Shown here in pieces: positions 26,227 to 37,343 of a DNA stretch of 64,000 bases. The stretch is from assembly GCA_013695355.1 (NCBI GenBank), contig JACDAQ010000045.1, forward strand, positions 1-64,000. The letters are read 5' to 3'. The DNA is from Candidatus Protochlamydia sp. Lineage in GTDB: Bacteria; Chlamydiota; Chlamydiia; Chlamydiales; Parachlamydiaceae. Position 1 is the stretch's first letter. Each line of letters starts with the position of its first letter. The position numbers and the translations under genes are program-made. Below the pieces are notes generated by a model. It had not been told where the DNA came from and did no database searches. It saw only the letters and a program-made list of their open reading frames with translations.

Positions 26227-26392
26227 TTATACCCAAATGAATTCAAAAATTGGAAATTTGGACTGCTTCAAAGCCCCGGGGTTGGCGTATCTAAAACGAC
26301 CCAATATTATAATATGGGGTCTTTTTAGATCCGTCAACCGCGGGAGCTTTCAAGCTAGTCCAAATCCAATTTTTGAGTTCACTTGGGTATAA
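26227..26392. mobile_element. Full-length family-B nested palindrome, 166 bp
   Basis: The two halves are nearly perfect reverse complements over their whole length. From outside in come an outer arm (TATACCCAA...CAAAAATTGG and TTTGGACT), a GC-rich shell (GCTTCAAAGCCCCGGGGTTG on the left; TCAACCGCGGGAGCTTTCAA on the right), a variable arm (TCTAAAA...GACCC), and an AT-rich centre (AATATTATAATAT). TATA sits at both ends. There is no reading frame inside. The shell recurs at 34498-34660 and 39824-39985 with different outer and inner arms. It is best explained as a non-autonomous element or a hairpin-forming repeat. Confidence 0.85.
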
Positions 26393-26502
26393 ATTTAATA
26401 AATTTAATTCTTAATTTAATAAAACAATTTCTTCTGCATATAGGGCTTTGAAAATAATCTAAAAAGAGGTTATCTTCATCGCAAAGAAAAAAAGGGATCA
26501 GC

Positions 26503-28476
26503 ATGGAGCAGCGCATTTTAGGCGATTATTTAATCATTAAACCTGTGGGCCAAGGAACATTGGGGATGGTTTATTTAGCTGAGCACCGCTTTATGAAACG
26601 GCAGTACATCCTTAAAGTCCTGCCTGAAGAACTTTCTACGGATCGCGCCTTTATTCAGCGTTTTCAAGAAGATATTAGTTTAATAGCTTCCCTCGATCAC
26701 CCAAATATAGTCAAAACCCATAATATTTCATTTTATCAAGGTACTTATTTCATTGTAACGGATTGCATTGTTGACCAAGTAGGTGAAACTACCAATTTAG
26801 CCCAATATTTAATGAGCTTAGGGCGACCCCTTGAAGAGGAGGAGGTGGCTGATATATTAAGGCAAGTTGCAGAATCATTAGATTATGCACACACTAAAAA
26901 AAATGGGATAAAAGTATTATCTCATTTTGGTTTAAAGTTAAATAATATTTTAGTCGGGAAAAAAAAGCAGGGTAGCAGCGTTGAAATTTTTTTATCTGAT
27001 TTTGGGCTTTCATGGATCATCGGATCGGGGGCTGTTTTAACCCGTATTTATAAAAATGTTGCTGAAGCTCTGGGCATAGGTTTACCGGGCCTGTGGCAGA
27101 AAGCTGGGCTTGATCCTTATCCAAGCCCGCCAATCGAATCTCAAAAGCTCATTCCTTTGCATGCTTCCTTTCTTCAAAGCTATGCTTTTTTAGCCCCAGA
27201 ACAAAAACGTTTGGATTTAGCACATTCTGTGGATGCAAAAGCGGATGTTTATGCATTTGGCGTACTTGCTTATTATTTGTTGATGAAAGAATTGCCTGAT
27301 GGCATTTTTGAGATGCCTTCAAATAGAGGTCTGCTTCGCTATCAATGGGATACGCTTTTACAAAATTGTCTTCAGTCAAGCCCCGCCAAACGCCCTTCTT
27401 CTTTATGCGAGGCCTTGAAAGCTACTTATCAAATTGAATCGCCTGCCTCCCGCCTTGCCCAGCCTTTACAGGCCCAATTTGATTACACGCCATCTTTGCT
27501 GGCGGAAAAAAGCATTGTTGAAATCCCGGCACCCCCTCCTTCCATTGAAAAAGTAGAGGTTGCTTTAGCCTTGGTCAAAGAAGTTTGCAGACAGGAAGTT
27601 GAAGAAGCGGCAACTACCCTGAAGCCAGTGCTGCATCATCCCTTGCTTGAGCGTCCCCATACCGATCCCGATCCAGCAGCCATTTTTCAAATCAATTCCG
27701 CTGTAAAGGTCTATAACCCAGAGCGAAAAGATGTTTCTAATATTAAACCTATCTTGACAGATATGGCCGTCATTCATGGTGGAATATTTTTCCGCGGCAG
27801 CCAAGATGGAAACAGAGATGAAATGCCCCGCCATCAGATCTCCCTGCTCAGTTTTGCAATTGATATCCATCCTATCACGAATGAACAGTTTGTTCGTTTT
27901 TTGGAAGTAATGGGAGGGGAAAAGGACAACAATCACAATGATATTATTCGTTTGCGTGATTCAAGGATTAAAAGAAGCGCTGGTAAATTGAGTATAGAAT
28001 CTGGCTATTCCAAACATCCCGTTGTGGGAGTTACCTGGTACGGCGCAGTGGCTTATGCAAAATGGGTTGGAAAGCGGCTTCCAACTGAGGCTGAGTGGGA
28101 AATTGCTTCTAGAGGAGGCGCTGAAAATGCCTTATATCCAACTGGTGATGATATAGAAAAAACTCAAGCCAATTTTTTTAGTTCTGACACTACCCCGGTA
28201 ATGAGCTATGTGCCGAATGGATGTGGCCTTTATGATATTGCAGGGAATGTCTATGAATGGTGCCATGACTGGTATGGATATAATTATTACGAAGTGTCAA
28301 TACAGGAACCGGATAACCCACAGGGGCCTTTACAGGGCGTTTATCGAGTGCTAAGAGGAGGGTGTTGGAAAAGTTTAAAAGAAGATTTACGCTGTTCAAG
28401 ACGCCATCGAAATAATCCCGGAACTGTGAATGGAACTTACGGTTTTAGATGCGCAACCGATGTGCAATTTTCTTAA
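26503..28476 (+). CDS. pkn1: Pkn1-type Ser/Thr protein kinase with FGE-sulfatase domain
   Basis: A 657-residue protein with two domains. Residues 7-310 form a Hanks-type kinase: glycine loop VGQGTLGMVYLAEH, the ATP lysine in YILKVLP, and DFG in LSDFGLS. The HRD motif, however, reads SHFGLKLNNIL, so the catalytic aspartate is replaced. Residues 425-655 are an FGE-sulfatase (formylglycine-generating-like) domain, with GGIFFRGSQDGNRDEMPRH at its start and GVTWYGAVAYAKW, KRLPTEAEWEIASRGG and RVLRGGCW blocks. This two-domain order is that of chlamydial Pkn1. The kinase may be inactive or atypical. A palindromic element begins right at the stop codon. Confidence 0.88.
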   Translation: MEQRILGDYLIIKPVGQGTLGMVYLAEHRFMKRQYILKVLPEELSTDRAFIQRFQEDISLIASLDHPNIVKTHNISFYQGTYFIVTDCIVDQVGETTNLAQYLMSLGRPLEEEEVADILRQVAESLDYAHTKKNGIKVLSHFGLKLNNILVGKKKQGSSVEIFLSDFGLSWIIGSGAVLTRIYKNVAEALGIGLPGLWQKAGLDPYPSPPIESQKLIPLHASFLQSYAFLAPEQKRLDLAHSVDAKADVYAFGVLAYYLLMKELPDGIFEMPSNRGLLRYQWDTLLQNCLQSSPAKRPSSLCEALKATYQIESPASRLAQPLQAQFDYTPSLLAEKSIVEIPAPPPSIEKVEVALALVKEVCRQEVEEAATTLKPVLHHPLLERPHTDPDPAAIFQINSAVKVYNPERKDVSNIKPILTDMAVIHGGIFFRGSQDGNRDEMPRHQISLLSFAIDIHPITNEQFVRFLEVMGGEKDNNHNDIIRLRDSRIKRSAGKLSIESGYSKHPVVGVTWYGAVAYAKWVGKRLPTEAEWEIASRGGAENALYPTGDDIEKTQANFFSSDTTPVMSYVPNGCGLYDIAGNVYEWCHDWYGYNYYEVSIQEPDNPQGPLQGVYRVLRGGCWKSLKEDLRCSRRHRNNPGTVNGTYGFRCATDVQFS

Positions 28477-28545
28477 AACCTGGTCAAAATCTTCGATCGG
28501 ATGATTTGTGCAGCAAAGCTCTGTATCATAGATATTGAACAGGTT
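28477..28545. mobile_element. Family-A palindromic element, 69-bp derivative
   Basis: AACCTGGTCAAAATCTTCGA at the left and ATATTGAACAGGTT at the right are the outer arms of the full element at 39346-39504; the inner 90 bp are missing. It is flanked by CTTAA (28472-28476 and 28546-28550), a 5-bp direct repeat that includes the pkn1 stop codon. Confidence 0.8.
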
Positions 28546-28619
28546 CTTAAAACAAATTTAATATTTAGCCGAATATGCAGCTTGCTCGCCAAGCGTTTAA
28601 TATTTAAGAAGTGGAATAT

Positions 28620-29114
28620 ATGACAAAAACTGTGAATGTAATGTTTGTTTGCCTTGGTAACATTTGCCGTTCTCCCGCAGCAGAAGGAGTTCTAAAAAAT
28701 TTGGCTCAAAATGAAAAGGATTTAATTTTTCAAGTGAAAAGCTGCGGTGTAGGGGATTGGCATATAGGAAAATTGCCGGACCAACGCATGAGGGAAGCTT
28801 CTCAGGCACGTGGTATAGAGCTAACAAGCAAAGCACAACTATTTCAAAAAAAATTTTTTGAACAATATGATTATATTTTAGTTGCAGATAAAGAAGTTCT
28901 TCAATTTCTTTATCCTTATGCAGACAAACCTGAATTTAAGGCGAAATTAATGCTAATGACAGAATTTAGTTCCGTTTATAAAGGAAAAGAAATTCCCGAT
29001 CCTTATTATCAGGTTGGGGGGGCTTTTAACTTTGTTCTTGATATGTTAGAAGATTCTTGCATTGGTTTGATTAAACATGTAAAAGAAAAAATTAATAGCG
29101 AAAATAGTGTGTAA
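28620..29114 (+). CDS. Low-molecular-weight protein-tyrosine phosphatase
   Basis: A 164-residue LMW-PTP. The P-loop CLGNICRS (Cx5RS) lies at residues 11-18, and the general-acid loop appears as IPDPYY near 125. The remainder keeps the family pattern (SCGVGDWHIGKLPDQRM). An upstream GTG at 28611 is in frame; the GTGGA just before the ATG at 28620 favours the later start. Its position after a protein kinase hints at a regulatory pair, but the two are separated by a mobile repeat, and the proteins may also act on sugar-phosphate or host substrates. Confidence 0.9.
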   Translation: MTKTVNVMFVCLGNICRSPAAEGVLKNLAQNEKDLIFQVKSCGVGDWHIGKLPDQRMREASQARGIELTSKAQLFQKKFFEQYDYILVADKEVLQFLYPYADKPEFKAKLMLMTEFSSVYKGKEIPDPYYQVGGAFNFVLDMLEDSCIGLIKHVKEKINSENSV

Positions 29115-29122
29115 ACTTTCAC

Positions 29123-29224
29123 TATACCAATTGAACTCAAAAATTGGATTTGGACTAATACAAGAGCACTAGCGTGAAAGCTCCGCGGTTGACGGACCCC
29201 AATTTTTAAATTCAATTGGGTATA
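29123..29224. mobile_element. Family-B palindrome, 102-bp asymmetric derivative
   Basis: The left arm TATACC...GAACTCAAAAATTGGATTTG and right arm CCCCAATTTTTAAATTCAA ending GGGTATA match the outer arms at 26227-26392. Only one copy of the GC-rich shell remains (GCGTGAAAGCTCCGCGGTTG); the centre and the other shell copy are deleted. It lies between the phosphatase gene and ispH. Confidence 0.8.
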
Positions 29225-29294
29225 ATTCATCTTGTTAAATAGTCCTTTTTTTTGTAATGTCTCTGTTCATTGAATTTTAGAGAGTGTGTCATCT

Positions 29295-30254
29295 ATGAAG
29301 CCTAAAAAGCCTATGAAGCTATTGCTATCCAAGCCACGTGGCTTTTGCGCCGGCGTAGAACGGGCAATTGATACAGTTGAAAGAGCCCTTGAATTATGGG
29401 GAGCCCCTATCTATGTTAAGCATGAAATTGTGCACAATCGTCATGTTGTCGCACGTCTAAAGGAGATGGGTGCAATTTTTATTGAAGAAGTTAATGAAGT
29501 TCCATTTGGAGCCAGACTGATTTACTCTGCTCATGGGGTTTCACCAGCAGTAAGGGAGCAGTCCAAGCAACGGCAGCTTATTGAAATTGATGCGACATGT
29601 GGCCTTGTAACTCGTGTCCATTCAGCTGTAAAACGTTTTGCTTCTCAAGGCTATCAAATCATATTGATCGGGCATCGGGATCATGTTGAGATTATCGGAA
29701 CGGCAGGTGAAGCACCCGATGTGACTACCATTGTAGAGTCGCCTAATGATGTTCCGAATTTAAATTTTTCCCCAGGTGAAAAATTATTTTATATTACCCA
29801 GACAACTTTAAGTCTTGATGATGTAAAAGAGATTACTCAAGCTTTAATTGCCAAATATCCCCATATTGAAACTTTGCCAAGCTCCTCCATTTGCTATGCA
29901 ACGACTAATCGTCAAATGGCCTTGCGCGAAATTACTGATTTAACTGATCTGATTTTGGTTGTTGGCGATCCTCAAAGTTCAAATTCAAATCGCTTAAGAG
30001 AAGCTGGGTCGACAAGAGGAATCGAATCTTATTTAATCAATGACGAAAAAGAAATTCAACCTCAATGGCTGATAGATAAACATACAATTGGCCTGACGGC
30101 CGGCGCCTCCACTCCTGAAGAAATTGTGCAAAGATGCATTCACCGTCTAATGGAGCTTGGAGTGGACGAGGTGGAAGATATTGTCTATACACATGAAGAC
30201 GTAGTGTTCCAATTGCCAAAGCCAATTGTGAATGCACGTTTTAATGTTGCTTGA
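29295..30254 (+). CDS. ispH: 4-hydroxy-3-methylbut-2-enyl diphosphate reductase
   Basis: The last enzyme of the MEP isoprenoid route, an iron-sulfur protein of about 320 residues making IPP and DMAPP. The three cluster cysteines are in RGFCAGVERAI (near 16), DATCGLVTRVH (near 97) and SSSICYATTNRQ (near 198). HEIVHNRHVV, IGHRDHVEIIGTAGE and LTAGASTPEEIV are conserved active-site segments. ATG at 29295 has AGAG upstream; a GTG at 29286 is also in frame. IPP made here would feed the prenyl tail used by MenA. Palindromic repeats flank the gene on both sides. Confidence 0.95.
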   Translation: MKPKKPMKLLLSKPRGFCAGVERAIDTVERALELWGAPIYVKHEIVHNRHVVARLKEMGAIFIEEVNEVPFGARLIYSAHGVSPAVREQSKQRQLIEIDATCGLVTRVHSAVKRFASQGYQIILIGHRDHVEIIGTAGEAPDVTTIVESPNDVPNLNFSPGEKLFYITQTTLSLDDVKEITQALIAKYPHIETLPSSSICYATTNRQMALREITDLTDLILVVGDPQSSNSNRLREAGSTRGIESYLINDEKEIQPQWLIDKHTIGLTAGASTPEEIVQRCIHRLMELGVDEVEDIVYTHEDVVFQLPKPIVNARFNVA

Positions 30255-30353
30255 TACCATGTTCTAGTTCAAATTGCTCATTTGGACTATGCTATCGCTC
30301 AACCCGGGGCTTTAGCACAGTTGAAATAGGAAATTTTAACTAGAACATGGTAT
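30254..30353. mobile_element. Palindromic element with TACCATGTTCTAG arms (family C), 100 bp
   Basis: ATACCATGTTCTAGTT at the left pairs perfectly with AACTAGAACATGGTAT at the right. Inside are TTTGGACTA and CAACCCGGGGCTTT, the latter being the reverse complement of the shell at 26227-26392. The inner part is not symmetrical, so this is a deletion derivative. It begins on the last base of the ispH stop codon. Confidence 0.75.
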
Positions 30354-30357
30354 ATAC

Positions 30358-30386
30358 TTGAAAAAATTGTTAGAGTGTGTTTTAAA
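30358..30386 (+). promoter_or_regulatory. Candidate sigma-70 promoter of the outer-membrane protein gene
   Basis: TTGAAA, a 17-base spacer, then TTTAAA (five of six and four of six matches to consensus). The start site would fall about 30 bases before the ATG. It lies just beyond a palindromic repeat. The assignment is by pattern only. Confidence 0.4.
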
Positions 30387-30421
30387 GATCCCTGAACCAT
30401 TAAATTCATTTGAGGACATAT

Positions 30422-31465
30422 ATGCGCAAAATCCTTGTGACACTTATGGCGTCTCTTCTGAGTTGTTCTGCTGCTAATGCCTTTTGGCCCGAAGCAACAG
30501 ATTCTTCTTTAGAAATAGGCGTTGGTTATCGTAGAGATAAAATAGAGTGGAGAACATCTGCGGACCTTTTTGGTTCCAGCGACTCCAGTACTTGTGACAA
30601 TTCTGCCCCGTTCGGCATCCATTCAGATTTGAAATGGAAGAACCTAAGAATATGGCAAATCGAAGCAAGAGGGGAATATGTCACTTGTGACAATATTTAC
30701 TTGCGTGCTTATGGAGATTACGGCTGGATCCATAGTGGAAAAAATTCTGATTCTGATTCATTTACCTTTGATACAGGTTCAGATTTCGAATTTTCCCGTA
30801 CTCATGCTAAAACCAGAGGCCATGTATACGATGCAGATATAGCAATCGGATACCAATTTAAACTATGCGACGATAGTTTCTCTATCGCGCCTTTAATTGG
30901 TTATTCATGGAAAGGACAGCATTTGAGAGATCGAAATCTTAGGTTTGATACGCTCTGTGATACTGAGGTTACTTGTAATTCTCCACGTTCTCACTGCAGT
31001 GATTATACTTATAGCGATTATTCCGATTGCAGCGATTCTTCCTATGGAAGTTTAAACAGCCGCTATCACACACGCTGGAATGGTCCATTTATCGGTTTCG
31101 ATCTTGACTACCGTTTCATGTGCGCTTGGTCTTTATTCTTGGATTATGAATATCACTTTGCTACTTACCATGCAAAAGCCAATTGGAATTTGCGTCGTGA
31201 TTTGCCAGACGGATTTCATCATCGTTCAAAAAGAGCCCATGGTTCTGTGCTTGATTTCGGCGTGAGATATGAGTTCTGTGATTGCTGGTCTGTCGCTCTT
31301 AGAGGCGGATTCCAGTGGTTTGAAGCTAAAAATGGCCATGACCGTGCCCTTGTTGCAGAAGAATCTTTTGGCGAAGTTGAAGCAAAATGTTTTGTAAGCA
31401 TTCCATTGAAACACGTGAAATGGCATTCTGAAAGCATTTCAATCGATGTTGGAATGGCATTCTAA
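30422..31465 (+). CDS. Cysteine-rich outer-membrane beta-barrel protein, Pom-like
   Basis: A 347-residue exported protein. Residues 1-19 form a signal peptide (RKILVTLMASLLSCSAANA, cleavage before FWPEA). The mature part alternates polar and hydrophobic residues in about 14 strands, such as LEIGVGYRRDKIEW and FIGFDLDYRFM, and ends in a terminal phenylalanine (IDVGMAF), the usual barrel-assembly signal. At least a dozen cysteines are spread through the protein, fitting the disulfide-linked outer membrane of chlamydiae. One loop is very rich in Ser, Asp and Tyr (near 190-210). The plan fits the Pom porin group of Protochlamydia, but assignment to a member was not possible. The GAGG six bases before the ATG decides the start. 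Confidence 0.75.
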   Translation: MRKILVTLMASLLSCSAANAFWPEATDSSLEIGVGYRRDKIEWRTSADLFGSSDSSTCDNSAPFGIHSDLKWKNLRIWQIEARGEYVTCDNIYLRAYGDYGWIHSGKNSDSDSFTFDTGSDFEFSRTHAKTRGHVYDADIAIGYQFKLCDDSFSIAPLIGYSWKGQHLRDRNLRFDTLCDTEVTCNSPRSHCSDYTYSDYSDCSDSSYGSLNSRYHTRWNGPFIGFDLDYRFMCAWSLFLDYEYHFATYHAKANWNLRRDLPDGFHHRSKRAHGSVLDFGVRYEFCDCWSVALRGGFQWFEAKNGHDRALVAEESFGEVEAKCFVSIPLKHVKWHSESISIDVGMAF

Positions 31466-31485
31466 ATTTTTCTCTTTCTCATTAG

Positions 31486-31516
31486 CATGGCTAGGGTTTT
31501 CCTAGCCATGTTTCTT
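31486..31516 (+). terminator. Intrinsic terminator after the outer-membrane protein gene
   Basis: CATGGCTAGG and CCTAGCCATG form a perfect 10-bp stem with a five-base loop followed by TTTCTT, 21 bases after the stop codon. Confidence 0.85.
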
Positions 31517-31617
31517 ATAAAAGTTGTTGTCTCTCAGACACATTTCTGGTATAATAAACTCGAATTTTCCTAAGAAGAAGTTAAAACTTTCCCTCTGTCA
31601 TCTTAAGGTGAAAAACA

Positions 31618-31956
31618 GTGTATAAACCTCGATCCAGGACACCTCGCTTTTACGACGGAACTCGTTTGACGACCCATCGGATGAATGATCTCCTGCCGGC
31701 CGTTTTATCCCGGATCGGACAGGTTTATCAGCAACGTTCCGACTTGATTTTAGCGATGTGGCCTGATATTATCGGTCCAAAGCTCGCCCCAATGGCGCAA
31801 GCAATTTCCTTTTCTGAAGGAATTCTGTTAGTAAAAGTTAAAAATTCAACTCTTTATAGTTTGTTAAGCCAAAATGATAAACCACGGCTTTTAAACGAAC
31901 TTAGGCAAAAATTTCCTCATGTCGATATTAAAACGATTTTTTTTCGGATTGGTTGA
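31618..31956 (+). CDS. DUF721 / DciA-like protein
   Basis: A 112-residue protein of the DUF721 group, which includes DciA, the loader of the replicative helicase. The KH-like fold pattern is present: a helical LLPAVLSRIGQVYQQRSDL, AMWPDIIGPKLAPMAQAISF, then the LLVKVKNSTLYSLLSQND strand-helix and the final LRQKFPHVDIKTIFFRIG. Start is GTG with AAGG ten bases before it. gyrB follows after 37 bases, a common neighbourhood for this family, so both probably share a transcript. Confidence 0.75.
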   Translation: MYKPRSRTPRFYDGTRLTTHRMNDLLPAVLSRIGQVYQQRSDLILAMWPDIIGPKLAPMAQAISFSEGILLVKVKNSTLYSLLSQNDKPRLLNELRQKFPHVDIKTIFFRIG

Positions 31957-31984
31957 AGCAGGAGATCAATGACAATATTTTTAA

Positions 31985-34660
<2,676 letters not shown>

Positions 34661-34706
34661 TGCGGCAATGATCCGCTTGTAGCAGTCGTCCTAAACAGAG
34701 GTGAAT

Positions 34707-37343
34707 ATGTCCTATACAAAAGATGAAGTGATCATTCCGCGAAACGTAGAAGATGAAATGAAGGAAAGCTATCTTCGCTATTCTATGTCTGTGATTATTT
34801 CACGCGCTCTACCCGATGCGAGGGATGGTTTAAAGCCTTCCCAGCGTAGAATTCTTTATGCGATGAAACAGCTTAATTTGTCCCCCGGAGGCAAGCACCG
34901 TAAATGTGCTAAGATCTCGGGTGATACTTCCGGAGATTACCATCCCCATGGAGAAGCGGTGATTTATCCTACTTTGGTCCGCATGGCCCAAAAATGGATG
35001 ATGCGCTACAACCTGGTGGACGGACAAGGAAACTTTGGTTCGGTTGACGGAGATCCGCCAGCTGCGATGCGTTATACTGAAGCGCGTCTCACGACTGCGG
35101 CCATCCAGCTGATGGACGATCTTGATAAAGATACCGTAGAAATGATTCCTAACTATGATGAAACGAAAACTGAACCAACTGTTTTTCCCTCCAAATTTCC
35201 TAACTTGCTGTGCAACGGCTCTTCAGGAATTGCTGTCGGGATGGCCACTAATATTCCTCCCCATAATTTGATCGAGCTGATCAAAGCGACGTTATTGCTT
35301 CTTGATAATCCAACGACCAGTGTTGACGAAATCATGCAAGTAATGCCCGGTCCCGATTTTCCTACAGGCGGGACCATTTGCGGTTACCGCGGAGTCAAAG
35401 AGGCTTTTCATACCGGCAGGGGAAAAGTAATTCTCCGTGGAGTGATCCGCGTTGAAGAGATGGAGGACAATCCTGAAAGATCACGCCTCGTGATTGATGA
35501 AATTCCCTATAATGTGAACAAATCGCGCCTGATCGAACGGATCGCCGAATTGATCAATGATAAAGTCATTACTGGAATATCCGATCTTCGGGATGAATCG
35601 GATAAAGACGGAATGCGCCTGGTGATCGAATTGAAAAAAGGGGAGATGCCTGAAGTTATCATCAATCAGCTGTATAAATTCAGCGATCTGCAGATCACTT
35701 TTGGTTGCAATATGCTTGCTCTGGACAAGGGTTTGCCCCGTATTATGAACGTAAAACAACTGATCTCCGTTTGGATTGAACACAGGATCGAGGTTGTCCG
35801 TCGCCGCACCCGCTTTGAATTAAATAAAGCGGAGGCCAGGGCCCATATTCTGGAAGGTTATTTAAAGGCCATCGATCATCTGGATGAAGTCGTCAGGTTG
35901 ATCAGAGCAAGTCAAAACCGGGACGAAGCGCGCATTCAATTGATCGACCGCTTCGAATTTTCAGAAAAGCAGGCAAATGCAATCCTTGATTTAAGGCTGT
36001 ATCAATTGACGGGCTTAGAGCACGATAAAATTAATGAAGAGTATCAGGACCTTTTGAAAAAAATTGATTATTACCGTGCTGTTCTTGCAAGCGAATCGAT
36101 GGTCAAAGATATTATTAGGGATGAATTATCTGATATTCAAAAGCATCATAAGTCTCCACGCCTCACGCAGATTATTGCGGCCGAAAGCGAAGTTAATATG
36201 GAAGATCTGATCGCCAACGATCCCGTCATCATTACAATTTCTCAGGATGATTACATTAAACGGATGCCTGTCAGTACTTTCCGGGAACAGCGGCGCGGAG
36301 GGCAAGGTGTTTCAGGCATGCAGCTTAAACGGGAAGAGGATGTCATTAAAGGCCTGTACGTTGCAACGACGCATGACTATTTATTGATCTTCACTAATTT
36401 AGGCCGATGCTATTGGTTGAAAGTGTGGCAAATCCCTGAAACTGGGCGTAAATCCAAAGGCAAACCGCTTGTTAACCTGCTTGAAGATATCAGACCGGAT
36501 GAAAAAATTGCCACGATCCAGCGAGTTTCCTCTTTTGAAGCCGAAGGGTGCATTCTGATGGCCACTAAGAAAGCCATAGTGAAAAAATCGCTGTTAACTG
36601 AATTCAGCAATCCTCGCCGCAAAGGTGTATGGGCGCTTGATATCGATGAAGGGGATGAACTGGTTGCTGCGCGTCTTGTCAAGCCAGGGCAGCAGATCAT
36701 GCTATTCACTTATCAAGGAATGGCCGTCCGCTTTGATGAAAGTAAAGTGCGTCCGATGGGGCGAACGGCACGGGGAGTAAAAGGGGCTACCTTGAAAGGT
36801 GAAAACGACTACATTGTGGGTTGCGAAGTTGTGAATGGAGATGAATCGATCCTTGTCGTATGCGAGAATGCTTTTGGCAAACGGTCACATGTAGAGAATT
36901 ACCGCCAGACTAATCGAGGGGGGGTGGGAGTGCGCTCCATCATTACCAGCGATAGAAATGGAAATGTGGTAGGGGCTCTTCGGGTGACGAATGAGGATGG
37001 AATGGTTATGATGTCATCTACAGGGCAGACTGTGCGGATAAGTATGGCCGATCTGCGTGTAATGGGGCGTAATACCCAGGGCGTCAAATTGGCTAATTTA
37101 CGCGAAGGAGACTATTTAGTCGCCATTCAAAAGCTTGAAGGAACAGAAAACCAGGAAGATGCAACTTTAGACCAGGAAGTCTTACCGCAGGTTTCCGGGG
37201 GTTTGGATCCATTATTGGATGCTATAGAAATTGAAGAAGATTTGCTTTTCGAAGAAGAAGAAGAAGAAGAAGAAGGACTTGAAGACGGGCTTTCCGTGGA
37301 TGAGGTTGATCTGGAGGACTTTGAACTCAATGAAGATGAATGA
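34707..37343 (+). CDS. gyrA: DNA gyrase subunit A
   Basis: An 879-residue gyrase A subunit. The catalytic tyrosine is in AAMRYTEARL, and the GyrA box EQRRGGQGVSG in the C-terminal propeller separates it from ParC. The quinolone region reads HPHGEAVIYPTLVRMAQ, with Ala at the position of E. coli Ser83 and Pro at Asp87. The tail is acidic (LLFEEEEEEEEGLEDGLSVD), coded by a GAA microsatellite at 37251-37272. AGAGGTG lies just upstream of the ATG at 34707; an in-frame GTG at 34701 is less likely. The stop overlaps the start region of tmk. Confidence 0.97.
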   Translation: MSYTKDEVIIPRNVEDEMKESYLRYSMSVIISRALPDARDGLKPSQRRILYAMKQLNLSPGGKHRKCAKISGDTSGDYHPHGEAVIYPTLVRMAQKWMMRYNLVDGQGNFGSVDGDPPAAMRYTEARLTTAAIQLMDDLDKDTVEMIPNYDETKTEPTVFPSKFPNLLCNGSSGIAVGMATNIPPHNLIELIKATLLLLDNPTTSVDEIMQVMPGPDFPTGGTICGYRGVKEAFHTGRGKVILRGVIRVEEMEDNPERSRLVIDEIPYNVNKSRLIERIAELINDKVITGISDLRDESDKDGMRLVIELKKGEMPEVIINQLYKFSDLQITFGCNMLALDKGLPRIMNVKQLISVWIEHRIEVVRRRTRFELNKAEARAHILEGYLKAIDHLDEVVRLIRASQNRDEARIQLIDRFEFSEKQANAILDLRLYQLTGLEHDKINEEYQDLLKKIDYYRAVLASESMVKDIIRDELSDIQKHHKSPRLTQIIAAESEVNMEDLIANDPVIITISQDDYIKRMPVSTFREQRRGGQGVSGMQLKREEDVIKGLYVATTHDYLLIFTNLGRCYWLKVWQIPETGRKSKGKPLVNLLEDIRPDEKIATIQRVSSFEAEGCILMATKKAIVKKSLLTEFSNPRRKGVWALDIDEGDELVAARLVKPGQQIMLFTYQGMAVRFDESKVRPMGRTARGVKGATLKGENDYIVGCEVVNGDESILVVCENAFGKRSHVENYRQTNRGGVGVRSIITSDRNGNVVGALRVTNEDGMVMMSSTGQTVRISMADLRVMGRNTQGVKLANLREGDYLVAIQKLEGTENQEDATLDQEVLPQVSGGLDPLLDAIEIEEDLLFEEEEEEEEGLEDGLSVDEVDLEDFELNEDE

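Noticed and set aside
26227-26392. Large palindrome as an ordinary intrinsic terminator
   Set aside because: It is far longer than a terminator, lacks a T run, has no gene ending directly before it, and shares modules with elements inserted inside a coding gene.
37231-37329. Upstream extension of the thymidylate kinase frame
   Set aside because: The extension is the acidic gyrA tail read in another frame (a poly-lysine stretch) and is not part of the kinase.
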